Notes under the pieces: generated by a model
Seen by the model: the letters and a program-made list of their open reading frames with translations, nothing else
Databases searched by the model: none
Told to the model about the DNA's origin: nothing
Origin: Anaerolinea sp.
Lineage (GTDB): Bacteria; Chloroflexota; Anaerolineae; Aggregatilineales; UBA2796
Direction of reading: 5' to 3'
DNA length: 46,778 nt
Assembly: GCA_014879835.1 (NCBI GenBank)
Contig: JACSRJ010000221.1
Coordinates: 1 to 46,778 of the forward strand
Shown here: positions 32,901 through 41,879 of the stretch, piece by piece
Numbering within the stretch: the first letter of the stretch is position 1
Layout of the letters: each line of letters opens with the position of its first letter
Program-made: the position numbers and the translations under genes

Positions 32901-35900
32901 GCGCGGCGGGGGAATCATCCAACCGGGGCAAAGCCAAGCCGGTCTTTTAAACGGCGAAGATGGTGAGGATGTATGGCTGTTTGTAGGTGAGCGTGGTGAG
33001 CGGGTGACTTTTGCAGCCGCAGCGCAGGGTAATCTCGCCCCGCTGCGCCTGCGCTTGCTTGATACGGCCGGAGGCGCTTTTGCCATTCGTGAAAGCACCC
33101 TCACCTCAGCAGTGATTCGCCTTGATGAAGTGATGCTGCCGGCTGATGGCGTTTATCGCGTTGAGGTGAGCGGAGGCGGACGCGGTGCGGGCATTTATAC
33201 CTTATTGTGGGAACAGGATCGGGGGCGGTTACCCAGAGGGGCCCTTAACTATGGGCAAACTGCCAACGGAATCTTCACCGCCACCCGTCCTTTTGAGACG
33301 TGGGTGTTTTCAGGCACGGTGGGCGATGTGATCTCGATCTCCCTGCGTTATGCACGGGGGGAGCCATTTCAGGGCAGCTTTCAGGTACGGGCTGAAAACG
33401 GACTGGTGCTGGCAACAGTAGCCGATGTGGGCGATGGGCGTGGGGCCCGCACCAACGTGCAACTGCCCTTCAGTGGTGGCTACAGTGTGGTTGTGGGTAA
33501 CCCCAATCCCAACTACACAGGTGCGGGGGTATATGCCCTTAGCATCAGTTTGCAAGAGAGCAAAGCCCGCTCGATGGGTAAGGTGCTGCATTACGGGGAA
33601 ACCGCAGAGGGTGACATCTTCGCCGATGATCCCGACGATACATGGGTTTTTACCGCACGGGCCGGGGATCAAGTTCGGGTTCAGGTACGCGCTCTCGATC
33701 AGTTTTTGCTTCCCGAAATTCAAGTGCGTACCCCCAACGGTGAAACCTTGGCAAGCGCCCTCGCCGACGGTGGAACCGCGCAGGTTGGGGTTGGGGCCGA
33801 CAATGAACTCTCTATCCCAACGGATGGGGTCTACATGATCACGATCCGGGGCAGCGCCAACAGCACTGGCACCTATCACCTCTTTTTGGATTACACCCCA
33901 CCACCGCTGGCCGAGATCGATACCATCCTCTACGGCGAATCTCGCCCCGGTTTGATCGCCGCAGATCGGCCGGAGGAATACTATCTGTTCACAGGTGGGC
34001 AAGGGGATCTGGTGCGGGCAGTGATGACCCGCGAGTCGGGGGCCTCCCTCTCCCCGGTGATCCGCATTGAAAGCGAAACCGGTGAGGTGCTGGCGTTTGC
34101 GGACTCCAACGATGGAGACAGCGTAGCATTAGCCGATTATGCGCTGCCTTATACGGGGCTTTATCGCCTCGTAGCAACCCGTTATCTGGGCATACAAGGG
34201 CAAACCGCCGGACGTTATACGATCACCCTCACCGCCGATCCGGGGATAAAGCGGGCGCGGGGCACCGTCCGTTATGGAGGGAAGGGTATCGGACGCCTTG
34301 ATGATGCCCTGCCCGTTGACCGTCTTTCCTTTGAGGCGCAGGCGGGGGATGTGGTCTCGATTGTGGCGCAGGCGACCAGTGGTGATCTGGATATTGTGGC
34401 CCGTCTTGAATCGGTTGGGGGTGAGATTATCGCTTCCAACGATGACAGTACTGGCACCAACGCTGCCATCAGCGGGGCGCTTTTGCCTGAAACTGGGACT
34501 TATTTTGTGGTGCTCAGCCGCACCGGGCGCAGCGCCGGCAACTATGAAATCCTGTTAGAGAACCTGTACCGAGGGGGCAAACTTACCACAAACACAACCC
34601 CGCTGGTGTATGGCAGCCGGGTTGTGGGCACTGTCGATGCCGTAAATGCTGATGTAGCACGCGGTTTCAGCGGCTATGTTGGCGATGTGATCGCGATTCG
34701 GCTCTTTCACCAGAGCGACGACACCCCTCCCACCTTAGCTCTTTTTGACCCCTCAGGGGCGGTTTTAGCCGAAGGGGTGCGTGAAGGTGGACGTACTGAA
34801 ATCCTAAATTTCCGTCTGCCGGCCACGGGTGAATACCTGATTCGGGTGCGCCGTCCGATCAATTCCCGGTTGGTCTTTAGTCCCTATACCCTGACCCTCA
34901 ATTTGGCTTCAGCCCTTAACGAGCCTGCCGTTGGTGGCGGGATGATCGAGCCACAAACCCCCGCGGTGGGCATTTTCACCCCCGGCGAAAGCGCCCATTA
35001 CTGGCTTTTCCGAGCTTCTGCCGGGGAGCAGGTCGCAGCGCACTTACTTTCGCTCAGCAGCGGATTCCGTCCTACCCTGATCCTGATCGCTCCTTCTGGG
35101 GATGCCCTTGAGGCAGCGCAGGGAGAGTTAGGCACCACTCAAATTGATCCCCTAACCTTACCTGTGGATGGGGTATATGCACTCTTGATCCTGCCGGGCA
35201 TCGGTACGGACACCGGACGTTACCGTTTGACCCTGACCACTGACGCCGCCTTACCCCCACCGGAAGTGATCTTGCCCGGTGGATCGGTGAGTGGACTGAT
35301 CGGCTCCTTAAGCCCTGAGGGACGCTGGAGCTTTGAAGCGCAGGCAGGTCAGATCGTCTCCGTCCGGGTGATCGTGACGCAGGGGTCGCTTGCGCCTCTG
35401 CTGAGCCTAAGAAGCACGGATGGGTTGGTTTTGGCCGAAAGCGCACTCAGCAGTGTCAATGGCGGCGTTGATTCCGCAGCCATTGAGCGCTTTGTACTGC
35501 CAAACAGTGGTACCTACCTGCTCACTGTTTCGGCGCAGGATGATCGGGGCGGGGCCTACCGTCTTTTGCTTGAACTGGATGTCCCCGGAGGGCAGATCAG
35601 TCCAGCGGCGGCGGCAGCGGCAACGATCAGTTATAACAGCCAAGTGACCCGCTCCATCCGTCTAGGGGAGACAGCTTATTTCGGCTTTAACGCGGCCTTG
35701 GGTGACACGGTGCTTGTGTCGGCCATTGGGGGCAAGTCTCGAACTGCCCCCCGCCTCGAAGTGCAGGATATTTCCGGGCGTGCGCTGGTGCGGGTAGAGC
35801 CGGATGGGAAGACCCCCGATACAGTACTGAGCAGTCTGGTGGTTCCGGCTCAGGGACGTTATGTGATCGGGATCAATGCCCTTGCGACCGATACCTACAC

Positions 35901-37620
35901 CCTGATCCTTCAACGGAGAAGTGATTACTTACCTCTGAATCCGGCATCGGTGCTTTCCCGGCAGCTTCTGGTGGATATTCCTCAACAAGACAACCTTACC
36001 GATTCCAATCCCACCGATTACTGGATATTCTCTGGGCAAGCAGGACAGGTGATCCAGATTGACAGCAGTCGCGTTAATGGCGACGTGCGCCTTGATCTGG
36101 CCTTGTTTTACGAAGGGCGTTTTCTGGCTTCGGCCACCGCTGAAGGGGACTCGGCTGAAGCAGGGATCGCTCCCCTCCGGATTCCGGAGAATGGGACCTA
36201 TTTCCTGACGGTTTCCCGCTGGCTTGGGTCTCGTGGGGCTTCACGCGGCGGGTATGAACTGCACCTGCGTCCTCTGGATCAAGGGCCACAAGCTCAGCAC
36301 ATCCCTGCTTATGAGACAACCATCGCGGCCAACAGCGGTGACTTGTTAACCTTCACGGGTACAGCGGGTGATCTGATCGAAACCCGGATCGCGGTCATCA
36401 ATGGCAGTTGGCAGCCGCAAGTGATCCTCACTGCCCCAGAGCAAACCACACCTTTTGTGACCCTTGAGGGCGACTTTGGTGGGGGGGTGTTTGTGGCCCG
36501 AACGACGCTGCCGCTCAGTGGGGTCTACACCCTGTTAGTCAATCCCAAAGAAGGTGAAGGAGGCAGCTACCGCCTTACCCTCTCGCGTCCGATGAATACG
36601 GCGCAGGCAAGTTTGAGCCGTGCTGAAGGGATTCAGTACGGCGATCACAAAGAATCAGCAATCACCCTTGACTCACAGGTGCAGGCATGGGTCTTTTACG
36701 GACGTGCCGGAGAGCGCTTAATCGCGGAGGTGCAGCCCCTTGCTGAAAGCAACCTTGATCCATTCGTAATGCTTCTTAACCCTCAAGGGCAAACCTTGAT
36801 CACCGATGACAACAGCGGCGAAGGGCGGGGAGCGCGAATCAGAGGATACCTGTTGCCATCCACCGGCTTTTACGCGGTGGTGGTCACGTCCTCCCCACTT
36901 GCTCAAAGTGGCGCTGAAGGCCGGTTCAGGATTTTGGTGGAACGAGGCTTCGCAGGTGCGGCTTTTCAGGGGTTCGCCCCTATTAATGGGGCCACCGTGG
37001 GAACCCTGAGAGCCGATAATCCCTTGCAGGAATGGCTGATTGAGGTGGAACACCTGCAACTTTCGCTCACCCTATCCTCGTCAGCCCCCACATGGGACGC
37101 TCGTTTGTTGATCATCGACAAACGGGGGGAAGCGTCGGGGACGGTGATCGCCGCTTCAGAGCCGGGTTCGCTCACCCTTGAAACAGTACTGCCAGCCCTT
37201 GGACGTTATGGGATCGTCCTCATGTCCAATTCTCCGGAGGCATCGGGTTCCTTCCGTTTGACCACAGGCAGCGCGATTGCCCCTACCGGTGGCGGCTTGC
37301 TGATCCCGGTGGAGCCATCGGTGGGCGAGATCACGGATTTAGACTACTCGGATACGTGGCGTCTCGCGCCGGAGTTCAAGGGTGAGATTCAGATCAGCGC
37401 CCTCCGATCCTCTGGGGATGTGAATCTAGAAATCACCGTTCTGGATCAGGCAGGCACAGTGATCCTAAACCAAGGGGCAAACGAAAACGGTGAAGTGCGG
37501 CTCCGAATCCCTGCCGCTGTTGAGGGCATGACGGTGATTGTATCACGGGTTGGGGGGGCAAGCGGGATCACCAATGGCAGCTACACCATCCTCGCCACAG
37601 TCCTTTCAGAAAATGAGTGA
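29989..37620 (+). CDS. Giant secreted protein of PPC-like repeats
   Basis: About 2543 residues. A signal peptide (MRKPLRIGLGLALSVIAALFML) is followed by an estimated 22 tandem beta-sandwich units of about 100-120 residues, related to the bacterial pre-peptidase C-terminal (PPC) domain. Each unit has the pattern YGQTVxGxI, a DxWxFxGxxGDxV strand, a xxLDPxLxLxxPxGxxLA strand, an acidic Asp/Asn turn (for example ASNDDSTGTNAAI), and a closing LPxxGxYxVxVxR-G-YxLxL. Units vary greatly in sequence, so they are old duplicates. I saw no cysteine, no catalytic domain, no transmembrane anchor and no sorting signal. The ATG at 29989 has GGAG upstream; a GTG at 29965 is less likely. Roles could be surface filament, matrix or adhesion, with Ca2+ or polymer binding in the acidic turns. 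It is the last gene in the run, ending at a strong hairpin. Confidence 0.9.
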   Translation: MMRKPLRIGLGLALSVIAALFMLRLVSIRAQGNILNFDQPVTGAIPEGKTENWLLDASAQDVIRLDIHRTTGSLRPILNIYDPGDRLWGSTEAPEGSEGTAVLSLRVPTGGIYRVEIQGAAETSGSYNLQATLIERIERTPTAQPTLPSATAAGRIGYGLTVQGEITADNARQTWNFNGNAGFVIDLRMNALSGDLDPFLQLISPTGENIANNESSAGATNAGITAFRLPYTGEYIVVARRSTATVTAGRYELSLTLRASEDAPGNTLDPNVLLQGRFTAEYPAAAYRIDFGGNVALTLDLGGLNRLARIRVFSPLGAPISEAVGLSPLSLVLSLSDDSPYIIEFSSISADSLTSLDFTAAAYRLNIGSGTTKPLRYHDPRRTTASASDYWFLTGSQGDMVVVDIRPDLPSVSGTVRIVNPSGDSIYQGPLGAGIEQLLTLPESGIYEVEVRPTAGETISYSINATRIGINETAFGLFTLINDRGSLAGKDFVEGILSPGGSDSYWLDIEAETTLTLRASPLASINVVGMAVIQPDGKVVDTALSQNDTPALIARWHLSQTGRYRVIIFDVKGKFSTQSSVLNVAYRLLLEDASGGQLQAGQTVKGVAVRANGLALWTLNVPEGGLINARLTNLTPAAWTPTLYLADPGGRVIASAPSITGSTGVELLGVKANVPGTYTVIAAGQVVRSYASYRLLSDLLLPFSRDRVEPIRITAAQPMVGRYAPETSETSTPIRTDISALISPLVDPSQLAPAQELIADQTARGEIPLGVLGQSWRFSAITNTIFQLTAVSLSGSSPPKITLWDRNNALVAEQFRAEGSTVTLTYRVPVGGIFTAVVSQGLSGGRYLLTLTNQNLVDGALNVLGGAPILYGQTIFGEVLNSGEQDSYYFLGAANDRVNFQIIRQTGDFLPRVELFAPNGQLLASGSVQGNARLPAAGIYTLRLTAGAETQRAFGRYALYLGLLDAPRLRLRGGGIIQPGQSQAGLLNGEDGEDVWLFVGERGERVTFAAAAQGNLAPLRLRLLDTAGGAFAIRESTLTSAVIRLDEVMLPADGVYRVEVSGGGRGAGIYTLLWEQDRGRLPRGALNYGQTANGIFTATRPFETWVFSGTVGDVISISLRYARGEPFQGSFQVRAENGLVLATVADVGDGRGARTNVQLPFSGGYSVVVGNPNPNYTGAGVYALSISLQESKARSMGKVLHYGETAEGDIFADDPDDTWVFTARAGDQVRVQVRALDQFLLPEIQVRTPNGETLASALADGGTAQVGVGADNELSIPTDGVYMITIRGSANSTGTYHLFLDYTPPPLAEIDTILYGESRPGLIAADRPEEYYLFTGGQGDLVRAVMTRESGASLSPVIRIESETGEVLAFADSNDGDSVALADYALPYTGLYRLVATRYLGIQGQTAGRYTITLTADPGIKRARGTVRYGGKGIGRLDDALPVDRLSFEAQAGDVVSIVAQATSGDLDIVARLESVGGEIIASNDDSTGTNAAISGALLPETGTYFVVLSRTGRSAGNYEILLENLYRGGKLTTNTTPLVYGSRVVGTVDAVNADVARGFSGYVGDVIAIRLFHQSDDTPPTLALFDPSGAVLAEGVREGGRTEILNFRLPATGEYLIRVRRPINSRLVFSPYTLTLNLASALNEPAVGGGMIEPQTPAVGIFTPGESAHYWLFRASAGEQVAAHLLSLSSGFRPTLILIAPSGDALEAAQGELGTTQIDPLTLPVDGVYALLILPGIGTDTGRYRLTLTTDAALPPPEVILPGGSVSGLIGSLSPEGRWSFEAQAGQIVSVRVIVTQGSLAPLLSLRSTDGLVLAESALSSVNGGVDSAAIERFVLPNSGTYLLTVSAQDDRGGAYRLLLELDVPGGQISPAAAAAATISYNSQVTRSIRLGETAYFGFNAALGDTVLVSAIGGKSRTAPRLEVQDISGRALVRVEPDGKTPDTVLSSLVVPAQGRYVIGINALATDTYTLILQRRSDYLPLNPASVLSRQLLVDIPQQDNLTDSNPTDYWIFSGQAGQVIQIDSSRVNGDVRLDLALFYEGRFLASATAEGDSAEAGIAPLRIPENGTYFLTVSRWLGSRGASRGGYELHLRPLDQGPQAQHIPAYETTIAANSGDLLTFTGTAGDLIETRIAVINGSWQPQVILTAPEQTTPFVTLEGDFGGGVFVARTTLPLSGVYTLLVNPKEGEGGSYRLTLSRPMNTAQASLSRAEGIQYGDHKESAITLDSQVQAWVFYGRAGERLIAEVQPLAESNLDPFVMLLNPQGQTLITDDNSGEGRGARIRGYLLPSTGFYAVVVTSSPLAQSGAEGRFRILVERGFAGAAFQGFAPINGATVGTLRADNPLQEWLIEVEHLQLSLTLSSSAPTWDARLLIIDKRGEASGTVIAASEPGSLTLETVLPALGRYGIVLMSNSPEASGSFRLTTGSAIAPTGGGLLIPVEPSVGEITDLDYSDTWRLAPEFKGEIQISALRSSGDVNLEITVLDQAGTVILNQGANENGEVRLRIPAAVEGMTVIVSRVGGASGITNGSYTILATVLSENE

Positions 37621-37629
37621 AAACCCCGC

Positions 37630-37657
37630 GATAGAGGGGGCGTTTGCCCTCTCTATC
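37630..37657. terminator. Bidirectional hairpin between PPC and GCS2-like genes
   Basis: A 12-bp stem (37630-37641 with 37646-37657, one G-U pair) with a GTTT loop, 10 bases after the giant gene's stop. There is no U-tract on the plus strand. On the minus strand CGCGGGGTTTT follows the stem. It may end both convergent transcripts. Confidence 0.65.
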
Positions 37658-37704
37658 ACCTGACTACACACCTACAACGTCTCTAGGGTCTTGGATGGTC
37701 TCGC

Positions 37705-39486
37705 TCAGACGGACTCATAACGGCGTTGTAAGGCGCTGTGAATCTGCTCCACCACTTTGATCACCGCAGGGTTACTTTTCGCGCCAAGGGTTCCCCCGGC
37801 TTCTACATAGGCATCCCGGAGGATACGTCCCCAGTTCCCCGTACCCCGCCGGGTGGGATGGTTGATGAAGTCATCGATGGTGGCCGCGCCCCCATTGGGC
37901 GCAACCAGCGAGTGATAGATGCGGTCGTAAAGGCTGTCAATATCACGGGTGTCGATCACGTTGAGGGGGGCAAGCAGCCGTTTGAGCAGCCGTCGTTTTT
38001 TCTCGTAAAAATCGACCAAACTGTATTTTGTGCCGGCGGCTGTGGTGATCTCCACATCGGTACACAGCCGATCCGATTCTTCGACCATGTGCAAAAAGCT
38101 GTGCTGATCCAGCGGCCCAAAGACCTCGTAAAAATCAGAATCATCGCCTAAGAAGCTCAGATCGGTGCCATGTTTGCGGAAATAATGCTCGATGGCAAGC
38201 TGGCTGAACTGGTAGTCATTGGCCACCGCAGCTAACCGTTCTGCGCAGGGATGGCTGGGCATACCCGTGCTTTCGAGGGTGCACACCCGTTTGGTGGTTT
38301 CCAGATCAGGCCGGACGCGCCCTAACATATTGTGCATCCCAGAGAAAGGCATATCTTCCTCAACCCCATAAAGCAGGGCACGGGCTGTCCCATTGGCGAG
38401 GTTGGCCCGCAGCAGGTGGGCATGTTTATCCATACCGTCGGGCTGCAAATGAGGGCTGATGGGGACACCTACATAATGCCCAGTGATCGAGATTGAACGC
38501 ACATACTCACGGACGCACAGACGCTCCGAGTCACAGGCCCCATCCATAAATGGGCCACCCTTAAGCAGAGCCGCTGCTGCAATCGCGGAAGCGCTGCCCA
38601 GATTCATCATGTAACTGAGCATCCCCAGTGCTTCCGAACGGCCCGCCAGATCGATGTGCATATGAAAACCTTGAAAACGCAGCAGGTTTGCGGGGCGGGC
38701 AGCCCCACGGGTGATCTCATAACGCCGACGCAGCCCGTTGAGAATATCACGCTGCTGTCCTCGACTCTCATTGATGTCATTGAGGAAAATCGCCACTGTT
38801 TCCACTTTGTCGGAGTGCGAGGTCGCAAACTCGGTCTCGGTCGGATAGGTCGAAATGACCGCAAGGTACATCTTTGAGTCGCGGGTGGCATGGGCCAGCG
38901 AGGCCAAATTGAGTTCCAGCCCGCGCAGAATCTTGGCATACCCATACACCGGCGCTTGGGTGATCTCCGCCTGATAAATGCACAATTCTGGAGCAATATC
39001 GAGGGTTGCCCCAAAACGCTGCGCATAACTCAAGTAGGCGTCATGGAATTTATCGAGATCGTCATCGGTGGGATCACTGCCATCGGGGCGTATGACCCCT
39101 ACTTCAAGCTCCGTGCCCACCGGGCGCAGCCCCAGCGGCCCGCCTGCCTGCCCAATATTCTCGTGATACACTGCTGGATTGAGATTGTAGGGTTTAAGGT
39201 AATCTAACCATGCGCCCTGCTGAAAACGCCGCCCCAAAAGATTCGCAAGCACGATGGGATCATCTTTAGCCAACAGCACATTGCCATCTGGCGCTTCTTC
39301 GTCAATGTCCAGATAGGGGCGGATCAAGTGACGGATCAGGCGGCTGGTCACAGGGTGCGAGCCGCGCTTGCTTCGGATGCTGGTCAGAAACTCTTGAAAC
39401 TGTTCCCGCAGTTCATTGACTCGTTCCCAAGAGTTACTTTTAGCGAAAGCGCGCAGTTGGTCGTTGCTTGGCAGCCCAGAGTCCAT
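37705..39486 (-). CDS. GCS2-like carboxylate-amine ligase
   Basis: A 593-residue protein resembling the glutamate-cysteine ligase type 2 (GCS2) superfamily, ATP-dependent enzymes that make gamma-glutamyl or related amide bonds. The signature VGTELEVGVI (about residue 140) corresponds to the N-terminal Glu metal-binding block. GFHMHIDL with H275 and H277 corresponds to the HxH block. The N-terminal 135 residues and the C-terminal 150 residues are family extensions. The usual EEE triplet is not visible in full form, so the match is moderate. The substrate cannot be named; gamma-glutamylcysteine synthesis is only one possibility. A possible promoter lies at 39537-39565. The next gene upstream on the same strand (225-base gap) is a two-domain GNAT related to mycothiol-synthase-type proteins, which hints at, but does not show, a thiol pathway. 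Confidence 0.6.
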   Translation of the reverse strand: MDSGLPSNDQLRAFAKSNSWERVNELREQFQEFLTSIRSKRGSHPVTSRLIRHLIRPYLDIDEEAPDGNVLLAKDDPIVLANLLGRRFQQGAWLDYLKPYNLNPAVYHENIGQAGGPLGLRPVGTELEVGVIRPDGSDPTDDDLDKFHDAYLSYAQRFGATLDIAPELCIYQAEITQAPVYGYAKILRGLELNLASLAHATRDSKMYLAVISTYPTETEFATSHSDKVETVAIFLNDINESRGQQRDILNGLRRRYEITRGAARPANLLRFQGFHMHIDLAGRSEALGMLSYMMNLGSASAIAAAALLKGGPFMDGACDSERLCVREYVRSISITGHYVGVPISPHLQPDGMDKHAHLLRANLANGTARALLYGVEEDMPFSGMHNMLGRVRPDLETTKRVCTLESTGMPSHPCAERLAAVANDYQFSQLAIEHYFRKHGTDLSFLGDDSDFYEVFGPLDQHSFLHMVEESDRLCTDVEITTAAGTKYSLVDFYEKKRRLLKRLLAPLNVIDTRDIDSLYDRIYHSLVAPNGGAATIDDFINHPTRRGTGNWGRILRDAYVEAGGTLGAKSNPAVIKVVEQIHSALQRRYESV

Positions 39487-39536
39487 GATCTCAATCCTGA
39501 TACAACTTTTTCGGCAAATTACCCAATGGTGGGGTC

Positions 39537-39565
39537 AGTCTAATGTGATACATGCCCTGACACAA
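39537..39565 (-). promoter_or_regulatory. Possible promoter of the GCS2-like gene
   Basis: On the minus strand TTGTGT (39560-39565) and TAGACT (39537-39542) are spaced by 17 bases, 50 bases ahead of the ATG. The match to consensus is only partial. The rest of the 225-base spacer shows nothing else. Confidence 0.4.
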
Positions 39566-39710
39566 GGGGAGTTGTGCTGAATGCCGAACCCGCTTGTATT
39601 TATGTGGGCTTGCATCAGCACATTTTGAGTGGATGTAGTCCGTTGAACCTATTTTCCCTTTCACCTCAATGGTAAGCGCCCAATGCCTATCAGAATCGCT
39701 GGGGAGAAAT

Positions 39711-40622
39711 TCAGCCCAAACGTTTCAGAAAGTTCAGGCGCACCCGGATCACGTCCATGCCCATGCTGCGGTAGAGATTCACGGCTGCGGTGTTCTCGGA
39801 ATCTACCATGAGTGCGGCCGTTTTATAGCCGGCTTCCCGAAGCCGATTGAGACCATGCGCCAAAACAGCGCGCCCCAGTCCTTTACCCCGCCAGTCGCGG
39901 CGAACGCCCACTGTGGACACATGTCCCTCACCGGGTTCTTCCATGCTGGCATGACACAGACATTCCCCAACAATGTTTTGTTCATGGCGTGCAATTGTCC
40001 ACAAGGCCGGATCATGAGGGCGCAGTTCGACCATGTCCCGATACCAGATCGCAGCAGAGCGCGGATGCGAACCCCAATGTTCCTCAAAAATCGCGTTATC
40101 GGTCTCCACCAGTGACTCGAGGTCATCACGCTCAAAAGAGGAAAAGACCACATTGGGTGGCACCAGTGCTTCAAAAGGTTGATCAAGGGTGACCTTCATC
40201 CGAAAAAAGCGCCGATTCATCACAAACCCCTGCCGCCGAAAGAGATCGACCGTGCCGGGTAAGTCTTCATAGGTACGCAGCACAAGGGTACCACCGGGGT
40301 AATGGGCGCGGGCAAAACTCTCCGCATCCGCAAGCAGCAGAGACCCTACCCCACGCCGTCTGCATCCGGGATGCACCCAGCCTTCTAAGCGGACGCTGCG
40401 GTTGGAGGTCACATCGAGCCAAAGCAGTCCCGCGATCCTTCCCTCCGCGTCAGGAACCACCCGCACCCGCGCTGAAGGGTCTTCCTGAGGTGAATTCATC
40501 AAACGGCGAAAGGTCTCAGGTTGATGGTGACGAACCCGATCAGCGCTTGCCGCCTCTTGATGGGCCGACAGCGCGGACTCAAGATCCGAAGGTTGATAAT
40601 CACGGATCGTCCATTGGGTCAT
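39711..40622 (-). CDS. Tandem GNAT acetyltransferase (MshD-like architecture)
   Basis: A 303-residue protein with two GNAT domains in tandem. The N-terminal domain (about 1-150) has VRLEGWVHPGCRRRGVGSLLL with the acetyl-CoA loop RRRGVGS. The C-terminal domain (about 155-300) has HVSTVGVRRDWRGKGLGRAVL (loop RGKGLGR) and a closing ALMVDSENTAAVNLYRSMGM. This two-domain layout is known in mycothiol synthase (MshD) and in various unrelated acetyltransferases, so the name is only a similarity; a Chloroflexi cell is not expected to make mycothiol. It overlaps the upstream tandem HAD gene by 4 bases (ATGA) and is therefore translationally coupled to it. A GCS2-like gene follows after 225 bases. Confidence 0.85.
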   Translation of the reverse strand: MTQWTIRDYQPSDLESALSAHQEAASADRVRHHQPETFRRLMNSPQEDPSARVRVVPDAEGRIAGLLWLDVTSNRSVRLEGWVHPGCRRRGVGSLLLADAESFARAHYPGGTLVLRTYEDLPGTVDLFRRQGFVMNRRFFRMKVTLDQPFEALVPPNVVFSSFERDDLESLVETDNAIFEEHWGSHPRSAAIWYRDMVELRPHDPALWTIARHEQNIVGECLCHASMEEPGEGHVSTVGVRRDWRGKGLGRAVLAHGLNRLREAGYKTAALMVDSENTAAVNLYRSMGMDVIRVRLNFLKRLG

Positions 40623-41863
40623 GGCAGAATCCCTCTTGCCTGAAGTTCGTTCTGTACTTGTTCGGGCGATTCACACACAATACAGGGAAGTCCGATGGCC
40701 TCTGCTTCAACGGTATTGCGCGAGAGATCATCAATGAAGATCGCTTCTCCGGGGCGCAGTCCGAGACGTTGAAGGGCCAAATGATAAATTTCCCGATCTG
40801 GTTTGGCGATGCCTACCTCGGCTGAACTGACCACATCGTCAAAGATGCCCCCAAGCCCGCGTTCTTGGGCCAGCCACTCGGCCATATTCTGCTGCCATGC
40901 GTTGCTTAGGATCGAGAGTTTGTACCTGCCTGATTCTTTGAGTTGGTGGAGGATCTTGAGCATGATGGGGTGAATGGTGAGCCGATCCTGATGATACTCC
41001 CAAAAAAGCGCCTCTTGGGTTTGAGGGTCGGTAATTCCGAGGGGGCCAAAAACCTGCTCCAGATATACCTGAAACGAGATCACCCCCACCTTCACCATAG
41101 CCCATGCTTCACTTTGATAGATTCGCACCCCCATATCATCACCCGTCATGCCAAAGCGAGCGCCAAAAGCATCCCGATGGATTCTCCACGTTTCCCAATC
41201 GGTGGGGATGTCAAGCACATTCCCATAGTCAAAGATCACGGCACGGGTGCGATCCTGCTCTAAAACAGGCGCGAGTGCGGCAGATACATCCATCCCGGCG
41301 CGGTACAGAATGGCCTTCATCCCCACCCCACGTGCGCCATCGACATTGGCGGTGTTGTCATCGATGAACACACATTCGGGCAAACTAAGCCCCAATTTGT
41401 GGGCGATGGCCCGGTAACTTTGGGCTTCAGGTTTCATCACCCCGATCTGAGCAGAGATCACCACCGCATCAAAACAATCGGTGATGCCCAATGAAACCCG
41501 CAGCTTTTCTTCAAGGTAGAGCGAGTCATTACTGAGCAGCCCCACTTTGTACCCCTGAGCGCGCAGTGATTCGATCAAGGTGATCAAGTCACGATCAAGG
41601 ACATCCCCGGAAAAGTAGTCCCGGCGCAGTTGGATCAGATCAGCAGGGCTGAGACCCAACCTTTCCCGCACCCCTTCCCAATAGGACTCAGGGGTACGCA
41701 CCCCCTGCTGAGCCTCAATCCACAGATCACTTTGGTGGATGATCAGTTCCAGCGCGCCCGGATCAAGCCCAAGACGGCTTTCCCATGCCCGCCTTCCAGC
41801 CGGGTCGAGGGTACGCATCAGCACCCCTCCAAAATCAAACACAACAGCCCGTATCATCTCCAT
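40619..41863 (-). CDS. Tandem HAD-superfamily hydrolase
   Basis: A 414-residue protein with two complete HAD domains in a row. Domain 1 (about 5-195) has VVFDFGGVL with the nucleophile D10, LLSNDS (motif II), a conserved Lys region (GVMKPEAQSYR) and CVFIDDNTANVDGA (motif IV). Domain 2 (about 205-410) has VIFDYGNVL with D212, ILSNAW, GIAKPDREIYH and AIFIDDLSRN. Both share the Gly (in place of Asp) two residues after the nucleophile, as in YihX-like phosphatases. A duplication of a whole phosphatase unit is rare. Both halves appear intact, so each may act on a phosphorylated sugar or other small substrate. The TGA overlaps the GNAT gene start, suggesting the products work together. Confidence 0.88.
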   Translation of the reverse strand: MEMIRAVVFDFGGVLMRTLDPAGRRAWESRLGLDPGALELIIHQSDLWIEAQQGVRTPESYWEGVRERLGLSPADLIQLRRDYFSGDVLDRDLITLIESLRAQGYKVGLLSNDSLYLEEKLRVSLGITDCFDAVVISAQIGVMKPEAQSYRAIAHKLGLSLPECVFIDDNTANVDGARGVGMKAILYRAGMDVSAALAPVLEQDRTRAVIFDYGNVLDIPTDWETWRIHRDAFGARFGMTGDDMGVRIYQSEAWAMVKVGVISFQVYLEQVFGPLGITDPQTQEALFWEYHQDRLTIHPIMLKILHQLKESGRYKLSILSNAWQQNMAEWLAQERGLGGIFDDVVSSAEVGIAKPDREIYHLALQRLGLRPGEAIFIDDLSRNTVEAEAIGLPCIVCESPEQVQNELQARGILP

Positions 41864-41879
41864 CCCTTTCGAGGTTCAG

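Noticed and set aside
33310-34002. 230-residue minus-strand frame inside the giant gene
   Set aside because: It is antisense to the middle of the PPC array, and its composition is explained by the opposite frame.
37705-39486. Naming the GCS2-like gene gshA
   Set aside because: Only two blocks of the family (E-containing and HxH) are recognisable, the substrate is unknown, and many GCS2 proteins are not glutamate-cysteine ligases.
39711-40622. Calling the tandem GNAT mycothiol synthase
   Set aside because: Two GNAT domains alone do not define MshD, and the other mycothiol genes are not present.
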